Of a stretch of 52,192 bases of DNA, positions 23,087 to 31,856 are shown in pieces. A program made the translations under genes and the position numbers. The stretch covers positions 1-52,192 of the forward strand of contig JBNGDO010000012.1 in assembly GCA_049975385.1 (NCBI GenBank). The letters are read 5' to 3'. Within the stretch, counting starts at the first letter, position 1, and each line of letters opens with the position of its first letter. The stretch comes from DSWT01 sp049975385 (GTDB lineage Bacteria > Chloroflexota > Anaerolineae > B4-G1 > SLSP01). The notes beneath the pieces are model-generated. The model had not been told where the DNA came from and did not search any database. It saw only the letters and a program-made list of their open reading frames with translations.

Positions 23087-25717
23087 ATGACTACACCGCA
23101 CAATGACCTTCGCGACCTCAAAGAACAGCAGCGGTACGACTTCAAGACCGAGATCGATTACGCACACCAATCGCGGCGCGGACTTGGCGAGGACGTTGTG
23201 CGCAGCATCTCGGCGCTCAAAAACGAGCCGCAATGGATGCTCGATTTTCGCCTCAAGGCGCTGGATATCTTCAACCGCATGCCCATGCCTACCTGGGGTG
23301 TGGACCTGGGCGCGCTGGATTTCGAGGAATTTTATTACTTTATGCGTGCCACGCCGGAAAACGTGCGTACCTGGGACGACGTTCCCGACGCGATCAAGGA
23401 CACCTTCGAAAAACTCGGCATCCCCGAAGCCGAGCGCAAGTTTCTCGCGGGCGTCGAGACGCAGATGGATTCTGAATCGGTCTACAGCTCGCTCAAAGCC
23501 GAGTGGGAGAGCCACGGCATTATCTTTGTGGATATGGATACCGCCGTCCAGAAGTACCCTGACCTCGTCCAGAAGTATATCAGCACCATTGTTCCTATCG
23601 CCGATAACAAGTTTGCTGCACTGAACAGCGCCTTCTGGTCGGGCGGCAGCTTCGTCTACGTTCCCCCCGGCGTGGATGTGGAAATCCCCTTGCAGGCGTA
23701 CTTCCGCATCAACGCGCAAAGCCTGGGGCAGTTCGAGCGCACCATCATCATCGCCGAAGAAGGCAGCAACGTTCATTACATAGAAGGCTGCACGGCACCT
23801 CAATACACTACCGCAGCCCTACACACCGGCGTCATTGAAATCTTCGTCGGCAAGGGCGCGCAAGCGCGCTACACGACGATTCAGAATTGGTCGACCAACG
23901 TCTACAACCTGGTCACGCAGCGCGCGGTAGTCGAAGAAGACGGCGCGATGGCTTGGGTGGATGGCAATTTAGGCTGTCTGGCCCAAGGCTCTACGGTAAC
24001 AACACCGACCGGAGTACGTCCCATTGAGGCGCTTGAAGTTGGCGACAAAGTTCTATCCTTCGATGAGGCCAGTGGGCAGTTGGTCTTTCGCAAGATTCTG
24101 GCAAAACGGTTTTCTGGTTATCAACGTGTGCGCGAAGTCTCTTACGGAGAAAGGCGATTGCGTGTTACGGATAACCACCCATTTTACTCTTACATCTACA
24201 CACCGGAACGGCCGAAAAAGTTGGGGCGTTATCAATTGGCTTACGTCCGCGCCGATAGACTCTGCCAAGCCATTGTTCCTCGGCGTTCTACAGATTTTGG
24301 GCAGCCCTATCTTCTAAAGATCCCAGAAGTTGAAACAACTTTTATCTCACGGAACCAACATACGGATACATTTGAAGCGACGCGCAGTCGAGCTACACGT
24401 CTTACACTGCCGGAACAAAGCACAGTGAATCTGATGTGGCTTTTCGGTTTGTTTCAAGGGGATGGCAACATTTACCGGGAACCGGCGCAAAATGACGGCA
24501 CGCGGTATGCCAAAGTTGGTTTCTCTATCCCACGCAATAATCGCGCGCGTGACAAATTGATTCGGTGCATGGCCGAAATCATAGACACCCCGCCAACCGA
24601 GCGAAAAGATGGCATCCAATTGACGTGGAATTCAGTTGAACTGGCCGATTTATTTGGCTTGCAAGGATTGGAGGGAACGGCAGACACAAAACGTATCCCA
24701 GAGTGGGTATTCTCGACGCCTGAAAGCCATCGATTGGCGTTTTTGGCCGGGTATATTGATGCGGATGGCACGGTGCCGATTTCAAAGCGCCGGATCCTGA
24801 TCAAATCTGTGAACCGGCAACTTCTACAAGATGCAGCGCGATTAGCGGTTACCTTGGGCATCACCCCCCGGATTTATACGGAATTTGCTGAAGAACGTCA
24901 AGTTGTCATTATGGGCTATACCACGACGGCGCACGGTTCACACAGAATTGAATTACCGGTTGATCCCCGGTTATTGGATTATGTGTGCGAAGAAACTAAG
25001 CAGAAGATGTTGGCGGTGCCCGTTTCAGCACGACAGCGGCATCGTCATGTTGGGCGTTCCAATATCGAAGTACCGGAAACTGTCGAAGTGGTTGACGTGC
25101 TAGTCGGTAAACCTTCATCGTCAGATGTGCCGACATGGGATATTGAAGTTGAGGGTACAGGAAACTTTATCTCAGAAGGGTTCATTGTTCATAATAGCGG
25201 TATTACGATGAAGTACCCCGCCGTCGTCCTCAAGGGCGCACGTGCGCACGGCGAAGTGCTTTCGATCGCCTTCGCCGGTGATGACCAGCACTACGATGCC
25301 GGCGCGAAGGCCATTCACCTGGCCCCGCACACGTCCTCGCTCATCACCTCGAAGTCGATCAGCAAGGGGAACGGGCGCGCAGATTATCGCGGCCTGGTGC
25401 GCGTGGCGAAGGGCGCAGAGGGGGCGCATTCCAAAGTAGTCTGCGATGCGTTGTTGCTCGACCCTGAATCGCGCACCGACACCTATCCCTACATGGACGT
25501 GAACGAAGATGACTCGCACATCGAACACGAAGCTACCGTCAGCAAAATCAGCGAGGATCAACTTTTCTACCTGATGAGCCGGGGCTTGCCCGAAAACCGC
25601 GCCGCGGCGATGATCATCAGCGGCTTTTTGGAGCCGTTTGTGAAGGAACTGCCGATGGAGTACGCCGTCGAGTTGAACCGTTTGATCGATTTGCAAATGG
25701 AGGGTTCGGTCGGATGA
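23087..25717 (+). CDS. sufB: Fe-S cluster scaffold SufB, interrupted by an intein
   Basis: The precursor has 876 residues from the ATG at 23087 (GAGGAA eight bases upstream; ATG at 23072 is an alternative). Residues 1-296 and the last 173 form a full-length SufB of 469 residues; the halves join as GNLG-SGITMKYPAVVLKG, matching the uninterrupted family where WIDGNLGS leads into TMKYPA. The N-terminal part has the SufB hallmark SGGSFVYVPPGV. The 407-residue segment between is an intein. SufB forms the SufBC2D scaffold that builds [4Fe-4S] clusters, so the intein must splice out for the cell to use this protein. Its stop overlaps the sufD start (ATGA). Confidence 0.95.
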   Translation: MTTPHNDLRDLKEQQRYDFKTEIDYAHQSRRGLGEDVVRSISALKNEPQWMLDFRLKALDIFNRMPMPTWGVDLGALDFEEFYYFMRATPENVRTWDDVPDAIKDTFEKLGIPEAERKFLAGVETQMDSESVYSSLKAEWESHGIIFVDMDTAVQKYPDLVQKYISTIVPIADNKFAALNSAFWSGGSFVYVPPGVDVEIPLQAYFRINAQSLGQFERTIIIAEEGSNVHYIEGCTAPQYTTAALHTGVIEIFVGKGAQARYTTIQNWSTNVYNLVTQRAVVEEDGAMAWVDGNLGCLAQGSTVTTPTGVRPIEALEVGDKVLSFDEASGQLVFRKILAKRFSGYQRVREVSYGERRLRVTDNHPFYSYIYTPERPKKLGRYQLAYVRADRLCQAIVPRRSTDFGQPYLLKIPEVETTFISRNQHTDTFEATRSRATRLTLPEQSTVNLMWLFGLFQGDGNIYREPAQNDGTRYAKVGFSIPRNNRARDKLIRCMAEIIDTPPTERKDGIQLTWNSVELADLFGLQGLEGTADTKRIPEWVFSTPESHRLAFLAGYIDADGTVPISKRRILIKSVNRQLLQDAARLAVTLGITPRIYTEFAEERQVVIMGYTTTAHGSHRIELPVDPRLLDYVCEETKQKMLAVPVSARQRHRHVGRSNIEVPETVEVVDVLVGKPSSSDVPTWDIEVEGTGNFISEGFIVHNSGITMKYPAVVLKGARAHGEVLSIAFAGDDQHYDAGAKAIHLAPHTSSLITSKSISKGNGRADYRGLVRVAKGAEGAHSKVVCDALLLDPESRTDTYPYMDVNEDDSHIEHEATVSKISEDQLFYLMSRGLPENRAAAMIISGFLEPFVKELPMEYAVELNRLIDLQMEGSVG
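23975..25195 (+). mobile_element. LAGLIDADG intein within sufB
   Basis: Encodes 407 residues from Cys1 (CLAQGSTV, block A) to the C-terminal His-Asn, followed by Ser as the +1 extein nucleophile. Block B is visible as RVTDNHPF (Thr/Asp-Asn-His type). The homing endonuclease carries two LAGLIDADG-type motifs, FGLFQGDGN and LAGYIDADGT, both with the acidic catalytic Asp. The last block reads VPTWDIEVEGTGNFI then VHN. All splice and endonuclease residues look intact, and the segment is visibly less GC-rich than the flanking exteins, as expected for a recently acquired mobile element. Confidence 0.96.
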
Positions 25718-27090
25718 GTCCTTTATCGCAGACCACATCACAAACTGCTCTAGACTTCCCGGCCGTTGGCCTGCGTGACGTTGAGGCGCTATCTGATTTC
25801 TATGCCGAACCCGACTGGATGCGCGCGGCGCGGCGCGAGGCCTGGGCGTTGGCGCAGGAAATGCCGCTTCCGCACCAGAAAGAAGAGGCGTGGCGACGTA
25901 CCCCTCTGCATCGTTATCCGCTGGATTCGTTGCGTGTGGCGCGACTGTCGCGTGAGCGTACCGCAGTCGCTTACGCTTCCAATCTGGACGATCTACCGCC
26001 GTGCTGGCATCAGAATATGGCTCCGGAGAATCTGGTCTCAGGGACACTCGTCCACTGCAATGATGGCAATTCATACCAGATGATGCGCCCGGAAGATACC
26101 CGCAATGGTGTGATCGTTGACAATTTGCACCACGCCTTGCACACCCACGGTGATCTGATTCGCCGTTATTGGATGCAGGGACGCACCACGCGGCCCGACT
26201 TCAACAAGTTCACGGCACTCCACGCTGCGCTCTGGCATGGCGGCACGTTCGTTTATGTCCCGGCAGGGGCACGGGTTGCTCGCCCATTACAATCATTGAT
26301 TGCCTACGACGCTGAAGCGGGCAGTGGTTTACACCACACACTCATCATTGCCGAGAATGGCAGCCATGTCTCGTTGATCCAGGATCGTGTCTCGCAAGAG
26401 CGCCGTCCTGAACTCAACCTCGAAATGGTCGAAATCTATGCCGAAGAAGAGGCCTGGGTTCGCTACGCCAGTCTCCAACATTGGGATGAGGCGCGTTATT
26501 CCCTGAGCGTGCAAGAAGCCAATCTGGCGCGCGGCGCCAACTTCCTCTGGATCAACGGCGCGCTCGGTGGGCAGATGAACAAGGATTTCCTCTCCGCTTC
26601 CCTCAACGCGCCCAGGGCCCGGGCGCAGATGCTCGGGTATGCTTTTGCGGTTGGCGATCAGCACATCGATCAGAGTACCTACCAGCATCACCGCGCGCCT
26701 GACACATATAGCAACCTGCTCTATCGCAATGTGCTGTGCGATCAGGCCCGCACCGTGTTCTACGGGATGATTCGCGCGGAACCGGAAGCCGCCGGGATGG
26801 AAGGTTACCAGGCGAACAACAACCTGCTCCTGGATGACGCGCACGCGCACTCCATTCCCGGCCTGGAAATCCGTTGCAACGACGTCCGCTGTAGCCACGG
26901 TTCTACGCTCTCGCGCATCGATCCACAGCAGCTTTTCTACCTGCAAGCGCGCGGCCTTCCTCCCGCCGAAGCCGAAGGGCTGATCGTGCAGGGCTTTGTT
27001 CGTCCGGCAATGGAGCCTGTCCCATTAGCCTACATGCGCGGGCGATTGGAAGAAGAAATCATCCAACGTTTCTGGTCAAGCCATGTCTGA
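25714..27090 (+). CDS. sufD: Fe-S cluster assembly protein SufD
   Basis: 458 residues of the SufB/SufD beta-helix family. It lacks the SufB-specific N-terminal domain, has an N-terminal helical region (EEAWRRTPLHRYPLD), HGGTFVYVPAGARV in the core, and the late conserved RCNDVRCSHGST and FYLQARGLPPAEAEGLIVQGF stretches (typical of SufD, with the conserved His and Cys). Pairs with SufB around SufC. The start overlaps the sufB stop by four bases and its end overlaps the next gene by eight, so the three suf genes and the fusion gene are translationally coupled. Confidence 0.92.
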   Translation: MSPLSQTTSQTALDFPAVGLRDVEALSDFYAEPDWMRAARREAWALAQEMPLPHQKEEAWRRTPLHRYPLDSLRVARLSRERTAVAYASNLDDLPPCWHQNMAPENLVSGTLVHCNDGNSYQMMRPEDTRNGVIVDNLHHALHTHGDLIRRYWMQGRTTRPDFNKFTALHAALWHGGTFVYVPAGARVARPLQSLIAYDAEAGSGLHHTLIIAENGSHVSLIQDRVSQERRPELNLEMVEIYAEEEAWVRYASLQHWDEARYSLSVQEANLARGANFLWINGALGGQMNKDFLSASLNAPRARAQMLGYAFAVGDQHIDQSTYQHHRAPDTYSNLLYRNVLCDQARTVFYGMIRAEPEAAGMEGYQANNNLLLDDAHAHSIPGLEIRCNDVRCSHGSTLSRIDPQQLFYLQARGLPPAEAEGLIVQGFVRPAMEPVPLAYMRGRLEEEIIQRFWSSHV

Positions 27091-28489
27091 ATCCACGGTT
27101 GCGGCGGTTATCCTGGCTGCCGGAGGCTCGACGCGTTTTGGTGTGCCCAAGCAACTGTTGCCCTGGCAGGGACGCCCGCTCATCGCCCACGTCGCGGATA
27201 TGGCGTGGATGGCGGGATTGTCACCCGTCGTCGTGGTGGTGGGCGCAGAGGCCGAACAGACTGTGCCCGCGCTTGCCGGACGCGATGTATGTGTACTCCG
27301 TAATTATCGCTGGCAAGAGGGCATGAGCACCAGCTTGAGCCTCGGTGTGGCGGCATTACCGTCTACTGTCGAGGCGGCAGTCTTTCTCCCCGTAGACCAG
27401 CCGCGCGTGGAGGCACGTTTCCTGAGATCTCTGGTGACGTACTGGCAGCAACACAACGCCGGGATTGTCGTTCCGGTCGGGCGCGAGGGGCGGCGCGGAA
27501 CGCCGGTGCTCTTCACGCGGCGCTTCTTTCCCGAGTTGGCGCAGATCTCCGGTGACACCGGTGGGCGTACGCTATTTGCGCAGTATTCCGATGAGCTTGT
27601 GACGATGCTCGTTGCCGATCCCGAAGTCTTGACCGACGTGGATACTCCGGCCGCCTACGAAGCTTTGTTGGCACGCCGATCCACGTCTCCAGCAGTCGAT
27701 TTCGGCGCGGTCAAGGGCGTGATCTGCGACATGGATGGCGTGCTCTGGCGCGGGGAAACGCCGCTGCCCGGCCTGCACGACTTCTTCGCGTTGCTCGAAT
27801 CACAGAGTATCGGTTACGTCCTGGCGACGAACAACGCCAGCAAGACACCGGAACAATACGTCGAGAAGCTGGCCCGTATGGGCATCGAGACGAGTACCGA
27901 TCACGTGCTTAACTCCGCCACCGCCGCCGCCGACTATCTGGCGACACAGGCAGCACCGGGAACGCCGGTTTACGCCATCGGCGGGCCGGGCACCCGTGAG
28001 GCGCTGCGCTTGCACGGTTTTGTGCTTACCGAAGGCGACCACGCCGATTACGTCGTCGTCGGGTGGGACCGCGAACTGACCTGGAAAAAACTGGCGACGG
28101 CGACGTTGTGTATCCGCGGTGGTGCGGGTTTCATCGCCACCAATCCTGATCGCACGTTTCCGATGGAAGATGGCTTGGTGCCGGGTAACGGTGCGCAAGT
28201 CGCTGCGTTAATGACGGCAACCGATGTCACGCCGGTTATAGCTGGTAAACCCGGGCCACTCCTCTATGAGGGGGCACTGGCACGAATGGGTGTTGCCCCG
28301 GAAGAAACACTGGTCGTCGGCGACCGGCTTGATACGGACATCCTGGGCGGCCTGCGCCTGGGGATGCCAACCGCGTTAGTGCTTTCTGGCATCACACACC
28401 TGGATGAATTAACCGCGTCGCCCATTCATCCGGATATAATTTTCGACGATCTGGCCGCACTGGTGCAGGCCTGGCAAAAGGAAAAGTGA
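27083..28489 (+). CDS. Fused MobA/MocA-like nucleotidyltransferase and HAD-IIA phosphatase
   Basis: 468 residues. Residues 1 to about 195 are an NTP-transferase of the MobA/MocA type, with LAAGGSTRFGVPKQLLPW (nucleotide-binding signature) and FLPVDQPR (metal-binding Asp). Residues about 205-468 are a HAD-IIA phosphatase of the NagD/phosphoglycolate type, with DMDGVLWRG (nucleophile Asp in DxDG), ATNNAS, the lysine in AGKPGP and GDRLDTDI. The join is a short linker. MocA makes molybdopterin cytosine dinucleotide; members of this family can instead activate other small phosphates. The start overlaps sufD by eight bases. No molybdenum enzyme genes are near, so the real substrates are unknown. 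Confidence 0.85.
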   Translation: MSESTVAAVILAAGGSTRFGVPKQLLPWQGRPLIAHVADMAWMAGLSPVVVVVGAEAEQTVPALAGRDVCVLRNYRWQEGMSTSLSLGVAALPSTVEAAVFLPVDQPRVEARFLRSLVTYWQQHNAGIVVPVGREGRRGTPVLFTRRFFPELAQISGDTGGRTLFAQYSDELVTMLVADPEVLTDVDTPAAYEALLARRSTSPAVDFGAVKGVICDMDGVLWRGETPLPGLHDFFALLESQSIGYVLATNNASKTPEQYVEKLARMGIETSTDHVLNSATAAADYLATQAAPGTPVYAIGGPGTREALRLHGFVLTEGDHADYVVVGWDRELTWKKLATATLCIRGGAGFIATNPDRTFPMEDGLVPGNGAQVAALMTATDVTPVIAGKPGPLLYEGALARMGVAPEETLVVGDRLDTDILGGLRLGMPTALVLSGITHLDELTASPIHPDIIFDDLAALVQAWQKEK

Positions 28490-28490
28490 T

Positions 28491-29534
28491 ATGACTAAAG
28501 CGAAACCAAATTTATACGACCTGGATTTATCCGAACTGGAAACATTGCTCGGTGCATGGGGCGAACCGCGTTACCGCGCCAAACAGATATGGGAGTGGCT
28601 TTACCGCCATCTCGCCACGGATACTGAACAGATGACCTCTCTGCCCAAGGTGTTGCGTGAGCGATTGGCCGAGGAAACCCGTCTGAGCGTCCCCCGTGTT
28701 CTGGCACGCCAGGAATCCTTCGATGGCGAGACGCGCAAGGATCTGCTGGAATTTGAGGACGGTCACACGGTCGAGGTGGTACTGATGCGCTACATCGAAC
28801 GGCGCAGCGCGTGTATCTCGACACAGGTGGGCTGCGCCGTCGGTTGTCAGTTTTGCGCCACCGGGCAGATGGGGTTCCAACGCAACCTGACGCGCGGGGA
28901 AATCGTCGCGCAAGTGCTTCATCTGGCCCGTGAGCTTGACGCGCAAGATCAGCGGCTTACCAACGTGGTGCTGATGGGCATGGGCGAGCCATTGTTGAAT
29001 TACAATCACACCCTTGCCGCTATTCGCACCTTGATCCATCCGGATGGCTTTCAGATGGGCCAGCGGCGGATCACACTTAGCACTGCCGGGATTGCGCCAG
29101 GGATTCGTCGTTTTGCGGATGAAGGCGTGCAGGTTAACCTAGCGGTCTCGCTGCATGCCGCCACCGATGTACTCCGCAACGAACTGATGCCGATCAACCG
29201 AAAACACAACTTGAATGAACTTTTCGCGGCCATCAGCGACTATCTGACGAAGATCAACCGTCGTGTGACCCTCGAGTGGGTGTTGATCGATGGTGTCAAC
29301 GATACCTTTGAGCAGGCTGAGGCGTTAGCGGCGCGTACTGCGGGTATGCTCGTCCACGTCAACCTTATCCCGCTCAATCCCACGACGGATTACCCTGGCC
29401 GACCGTCTTCTGATGAGCACGTCGAAGCCTTTACCCAGATTTTGGAGCGCCGCCACGTTTCTTTCACCCTTCGGCTGCGACGGGGCATCGATATCCAGGC
29501 TGGTTGTGGCCAATTGCGTGCGCGCATGGTATGA
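28491..29534 (+). CDS. rlmN: Dual-specificity 23S rRNA A2503/tRNA A37 C2-methyltransferase RlmN
   Basis: 347-residue radical-SAM methylase. The cluster motif C-x3-C-x2-C is at Cys115, Cys119 and Cys122 (GCAVGCQFCATGQMG), followed by NVVLMGMGEPLLNY (SAM-binding GEP), STAGI, VSLHA and the late catalytic QAGCGQLR cysteine near the C-terminus. It uses a double-methylation mechanism to make 2-methyladenosine. It follows the nucleotidyltransferase/HAD fusion by one base and appears to end the suf-containing transcript; the hairpin at 29735 lies 200 bp downstream. RlmN needs its own [4Fe-4S] cluster, which fits transcription with suf genes. Confidence 0.95.
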   Translation: MTKAKPNLYDLDLSELETLLGAWGEPRYRAKQIWEWLYRHLATDTEQMTSLPKVLRERLAEETRLSVPRVLARQESFDGETRKDLLEFEDGHTVEVVLMRYIERRSACISTQVGCAVGCQFCATGQMGFQRNLTRGEIVAQVLHLARELDAQDQRLTNVVLMGMGEPLLNYNHTLAAIRTLIHPDGFQMGQRRITLSTAGIAPGIRRFADEGVQVNLAVSLHAATDVLRNELMPINRKHNLNELFAAISDYLTKINRRVTLEWVLIDGVNDTFEQAEALAARTAGMLVHVNLIPLNPTTDYPGRPSSDEHVEAFTQILERRHVSFTLRLRRGIDIQAGCGQLRARMV

Positions 29535-29734
29535 ATGCGCGACAGAGTCGCGTTCAGGTTGCATTCCTCGTGGCTTGCCATGATAACGGGTCCAGGGCTC
29601 GCCCTGGGGGGCATACTTATGAATCGTCAGGAAAGCGTCAGATTCACGTCAAGCATATTGTGCCAAAAGAAGTATAGTTAAAGTATATGTGGTCGGGGGC
29701 CGCAGATAATTAAGGATTCTCCTCCTTCTGATGA

Positions 29735-29767
29735 AACCGGGGGTTTTTGGGACACCCCCGGTTTTGC
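29735..29767 (+). terminator. Rho-independent terminator
   Basis: Ten-pair stem AACCGGGGGT (29735-29744) with ACCCCCGGTT (29754-29763) followed by TT. About 200 bp after rlmN; the sequence before it (29535-29730) holds only small GCGAC/GTCGC and CCAGGGC/GCCCTGG hairpins and no gene. Confidence 0.7.
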
Positions 29768-29789
29768 ATTCCCTAGACATAATTACCGC

Positions 29790-29841
29790 ACCTGACAGGT
29801 TTCAGGCGAACAACGTTCGCACAACCTGCCAGGTTTTTTAT
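29790..29841 (+). terminator. Second hairpin terminator with nested stem
   Basis: ACCTGACAGGTT (29790-29801) pairs with AACCTGCCAGGT with one mismatch, enclosing an inner GCGAAC/GTTCGC stem, followed by TTTTT. It is a second stop 25 bp after the first, before the dnaX cluster. Confidence 0.75.
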
Positions 29842-29873
29842 GCTTGCCTCATTTGCCATCCATGATAGACTAT

Positions 29874-29939
29874 GACTCTATCCTAAAATTATGCTGGCGA
29901 GCGTTTCTGGTGCGGCAACGACGAATTTTCGGATAGGTT
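29874..29939 (+). repeat. 66-bp interspersed repeat, copy C
   Basis: Begins GACTCTATCC, contains GCGAGCGTTTCTGGTGC and ends GGATAGGTT; it is the clearest copy, with terminal inverted repeats CTATCCTAAAATT and AATTTTCGGATAG. It lies between the terminator at 29790-29841 and dnaX, and is closest in sequence to copy A read in reverse. Confidence 0.8.
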
Positions 29940-29993
29940 TTATATGCACTCAGTTCATTATCTCGATTGACTGAGTTTGTATTGGGAGGCATT

Positions 29994-31700
29994 ATGGCAC
30001 AAGCACTCTATCGCAAGTGGCGTCCACAGACTTTTGCCGACGTGGTTGGGCAGGAGCATATTGTGCGTACCTTGTGCAACGCCTTGCAAACGGGGCGACT
30101 GCACCATGCCTACTTGCTCGCCGGGCCGCGCGGCACGGGCAAAACGACAACTGCCCGCCTGATTGCGAAGGCGGTCAATTGCCTGGCGCCGATGGAAGAA
30201 CGCCCATGCGATAAGTGCGAAATCTGCCGCGCCATCACCGATGGTCGGCTGATGGATCTGATGGAGATTGATGCCGCCTCCAATACCGGCGTGGACAACA
30301 TCCGAGATTTGTTGGAGAAGGTAGGGTTCCGCCCCACGCAAGCGCGCTTCAAGGTCTACGTGGTTGATGAAGTCCACATGCTTTCCACGGCGGCGTTCAA
30401 TGCGCTGCTCAAGACGCTAGAGGAACCGCCGGAGCACGTCATCTTCGTACTGGCAACCACCGAGGTTCACAAAATCCCGGAGACGATCCTTTCGCGCTGC
30501 CAACGCTTCGAGTTCCGTCGCATTCCGCTGGCGGGGTTGGTGGGACAGTTGCAGATGATTGCCGAGGCCGAAGAGATCGCCGCAGAACCGGAAGCGCTTG
30601 ATTTAATTGCGCGGGCGGCTACAGGCAGCATGCGCGATGCGATCAGTCTGTTCGATCAAATGGCGGCCGGCGGCGAGGTGACGGCGGATTACGTGCGGCT
30701 GATGCTCGGCGCGGAACGGCGCGAGGTGGTGCAATCACTTCTCCAGGCGTGGCTCGATGGGGACTTGAAGCGTGGTTTGCACATCATTAATGAGGCCGTG
30801 GATAGCGGTGCCGACCCGCGCCAACTGGCGCGACAGACCGCCGACTTCTTCCGAGGGTTATTGCTGATGAGAGTGGGCGCAGGCGAAGCCTGGACCGATC
30901 CTACTGCTGAGGAGCGCTCGCGCCTGCAAGCAATGGCACAACAGGCGCAGCCGGAGCGGTTGGTGCAAGCCGTGCAACTGTTCAGCGAGGTGGCGTCCGA
31001 GCGCCGCGTCGGTTGGCAACCACAACTGCCCCTGGAATTGGCCTTCGTTGAGGCAACGTTACCGCCGGCGGCGGCACCGGAAGCAACTGCTCCGCCAGTA
31101 TCGCATAATACGCCTCCATCTCCGGTTACGAGTTCTCCATCGGCACGCACATCAGCCAGGCGACGCGCCCCGTCGCGCCCGGTAAGAGCGACACCATCTC
31201 CTGCTAAACAAAGTGGCCCGCCTCAGAAAAGCACTGCTGGTAGCGTTGCTCCGGAGACGATTGATGAGGCTCTCAGTATCACGATCAACGATCGCTGGCG
31301 GGAATTGGTGGGGCAGGTGCGACCGGTCAATCTGGGGGCATTTTTGCGCGATGCGCATCCAGTGGGTGTAGACGCGGACGGTTTTTTGGTTTTGGGCTTC
31401 CAGCATACGCTGCATTGCAACAACGTTGATAAAGAATCCAACCGAAGCATTGTGGAGAAACATCTTTCACGAATTTTCGGGCAGCGGATTTTTGTGCGAT
31501 GTGTGCTGGAGAAAGAATGGCAGCCAGCGCCTGTGCCGCCGACGCCGAAAAATGGTGCAGGATCCAAATCTGAGGCGACGTCACGGGCTAAAACTGCGGC
31601 AGTGGATCAGTCACCCCGAGAGGCGTCAGACCCTCTCCCTGATGACGAACTGATCCGGCGGGCCAAGGAAGAGCTGGGAGCGGAAGTTAAGATTAACTAA
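29994..31700 (+). CDS. dnaX: DNA polymerase III subunit gamma/tau
   Basis: 568 residues from the ATG at 29994 (GGGAGGC six to seven bases upstream; 29967 is an in-frame ATG without a good site). The clamp-loader AAA+ domain has Walker A GPRGTGKTT (about residues 44-52), a zinc module formed by cysteines in CLAP...C and CDKCEIC, Walker B VYVVDEVHML and sensor 1 ATTE. Residues from about 350 are Pro/Ala/Ser-rich and lead into a tau-type C-terminal domain. It loads the sliding clamp and links the replicase. No clear slippery heptamer for a gamma product was found. dnaX-ybaB-recR is a widely conserved cluster. Confidence 0.95.
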   Translation: MAQALYRKWRPQTFADVVGQEHIVRTLCNALQTGRLHHAYLLAGPRGTGKTTTARLIAKAVNCLAPMEERPCDKCEICRAITDGRLMDLMEIDAASNTGVDNIRDLLEKVGFRPTQARFKVYVVDEVHMLSTAAFNALLKTLEEPPEHVIFVLATTEVHKIPETILSRCQRFEFRRIPLAGLVGQLQMIAEAEEIAAEPEALDLIARAATGSMRDAISLFDQMAAGGEVTADYVRLMLGAERREVVQSLLQAWLDGDLKRGLHIINEAVDSGADPRQLARQTADFFRGLLLMRVGAGEAWTDPTAEERSRLQAMAQQAQPERLVQAVQLFSEVASERRVGWQPQLPLELAFVEATLPPAAAPEATAPPVSHNTPPSPVTSSPSARTSARRRAPSRPVRATPSPAKQSGPPQKSTAGSVAPETIDEALSITINDRWRELVGQVRPVNLGAFLRDAHPVGVDADGFLVLGFQHTLHCNNVDKESNRSIVEKHLSRIFGQRIFVRCVLEKEWQPAPVPPTPKNGAGSKSEATSRAKTAAVDQSPREASDPLPDDELIRRAKEELGAEVKIN

Positions 31701-31705
31701 AAATT

Positions 31706-31839
31706 GCTCAATGGATGCTAATGGCGTTGGTTTCTGTTTACTGACCCGAAGTATTTTGCTAAACTTTCTACGTTTACAAAGCACCGGAATAGTTTTAGTT
31801 TTTCATGTTGAGGTCAGTAAATCGCTTGATCCATTGAGC
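31706..31839. repeat. Nested inverted repeats in the dnaX-ybaB gap
   Basis: Outer arms GCTCAATGGAT (31706-31716) and ATCCATTGAGC (31829-31839) and inner arms TTTACTGACC (31737-31746) and GGTCAGTAAA (31812-31821) are both perfect. They could fold into one long interrupted stem of about 130 bases immediately upstream of the ybaB ribosome site. There is no gene in the gap. Confidence 0.75.
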
Positions 31840-31856
31840 TCATTCTTGGGAGGAAA

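Noticed and set aside
29535..29730. Small RNA gene such as 4.5S/SRP RNA after rlmN
   Set aside because: Only short hairpins are present and the conserved SRP tetraloop and asymmetric-loop sequences are missing.
29735..29841. Paired hairpins before dnaX considered as a riboswitch
   Set aside because: They fit two successive terminators; no conserved riboswitch core or anti-terminator arm was seen.
29994..31700. Programmed frameshift site in dnaX
   Set aside because: No slippery heptamer with a following stem was recognised in the region where gamma usually ends.
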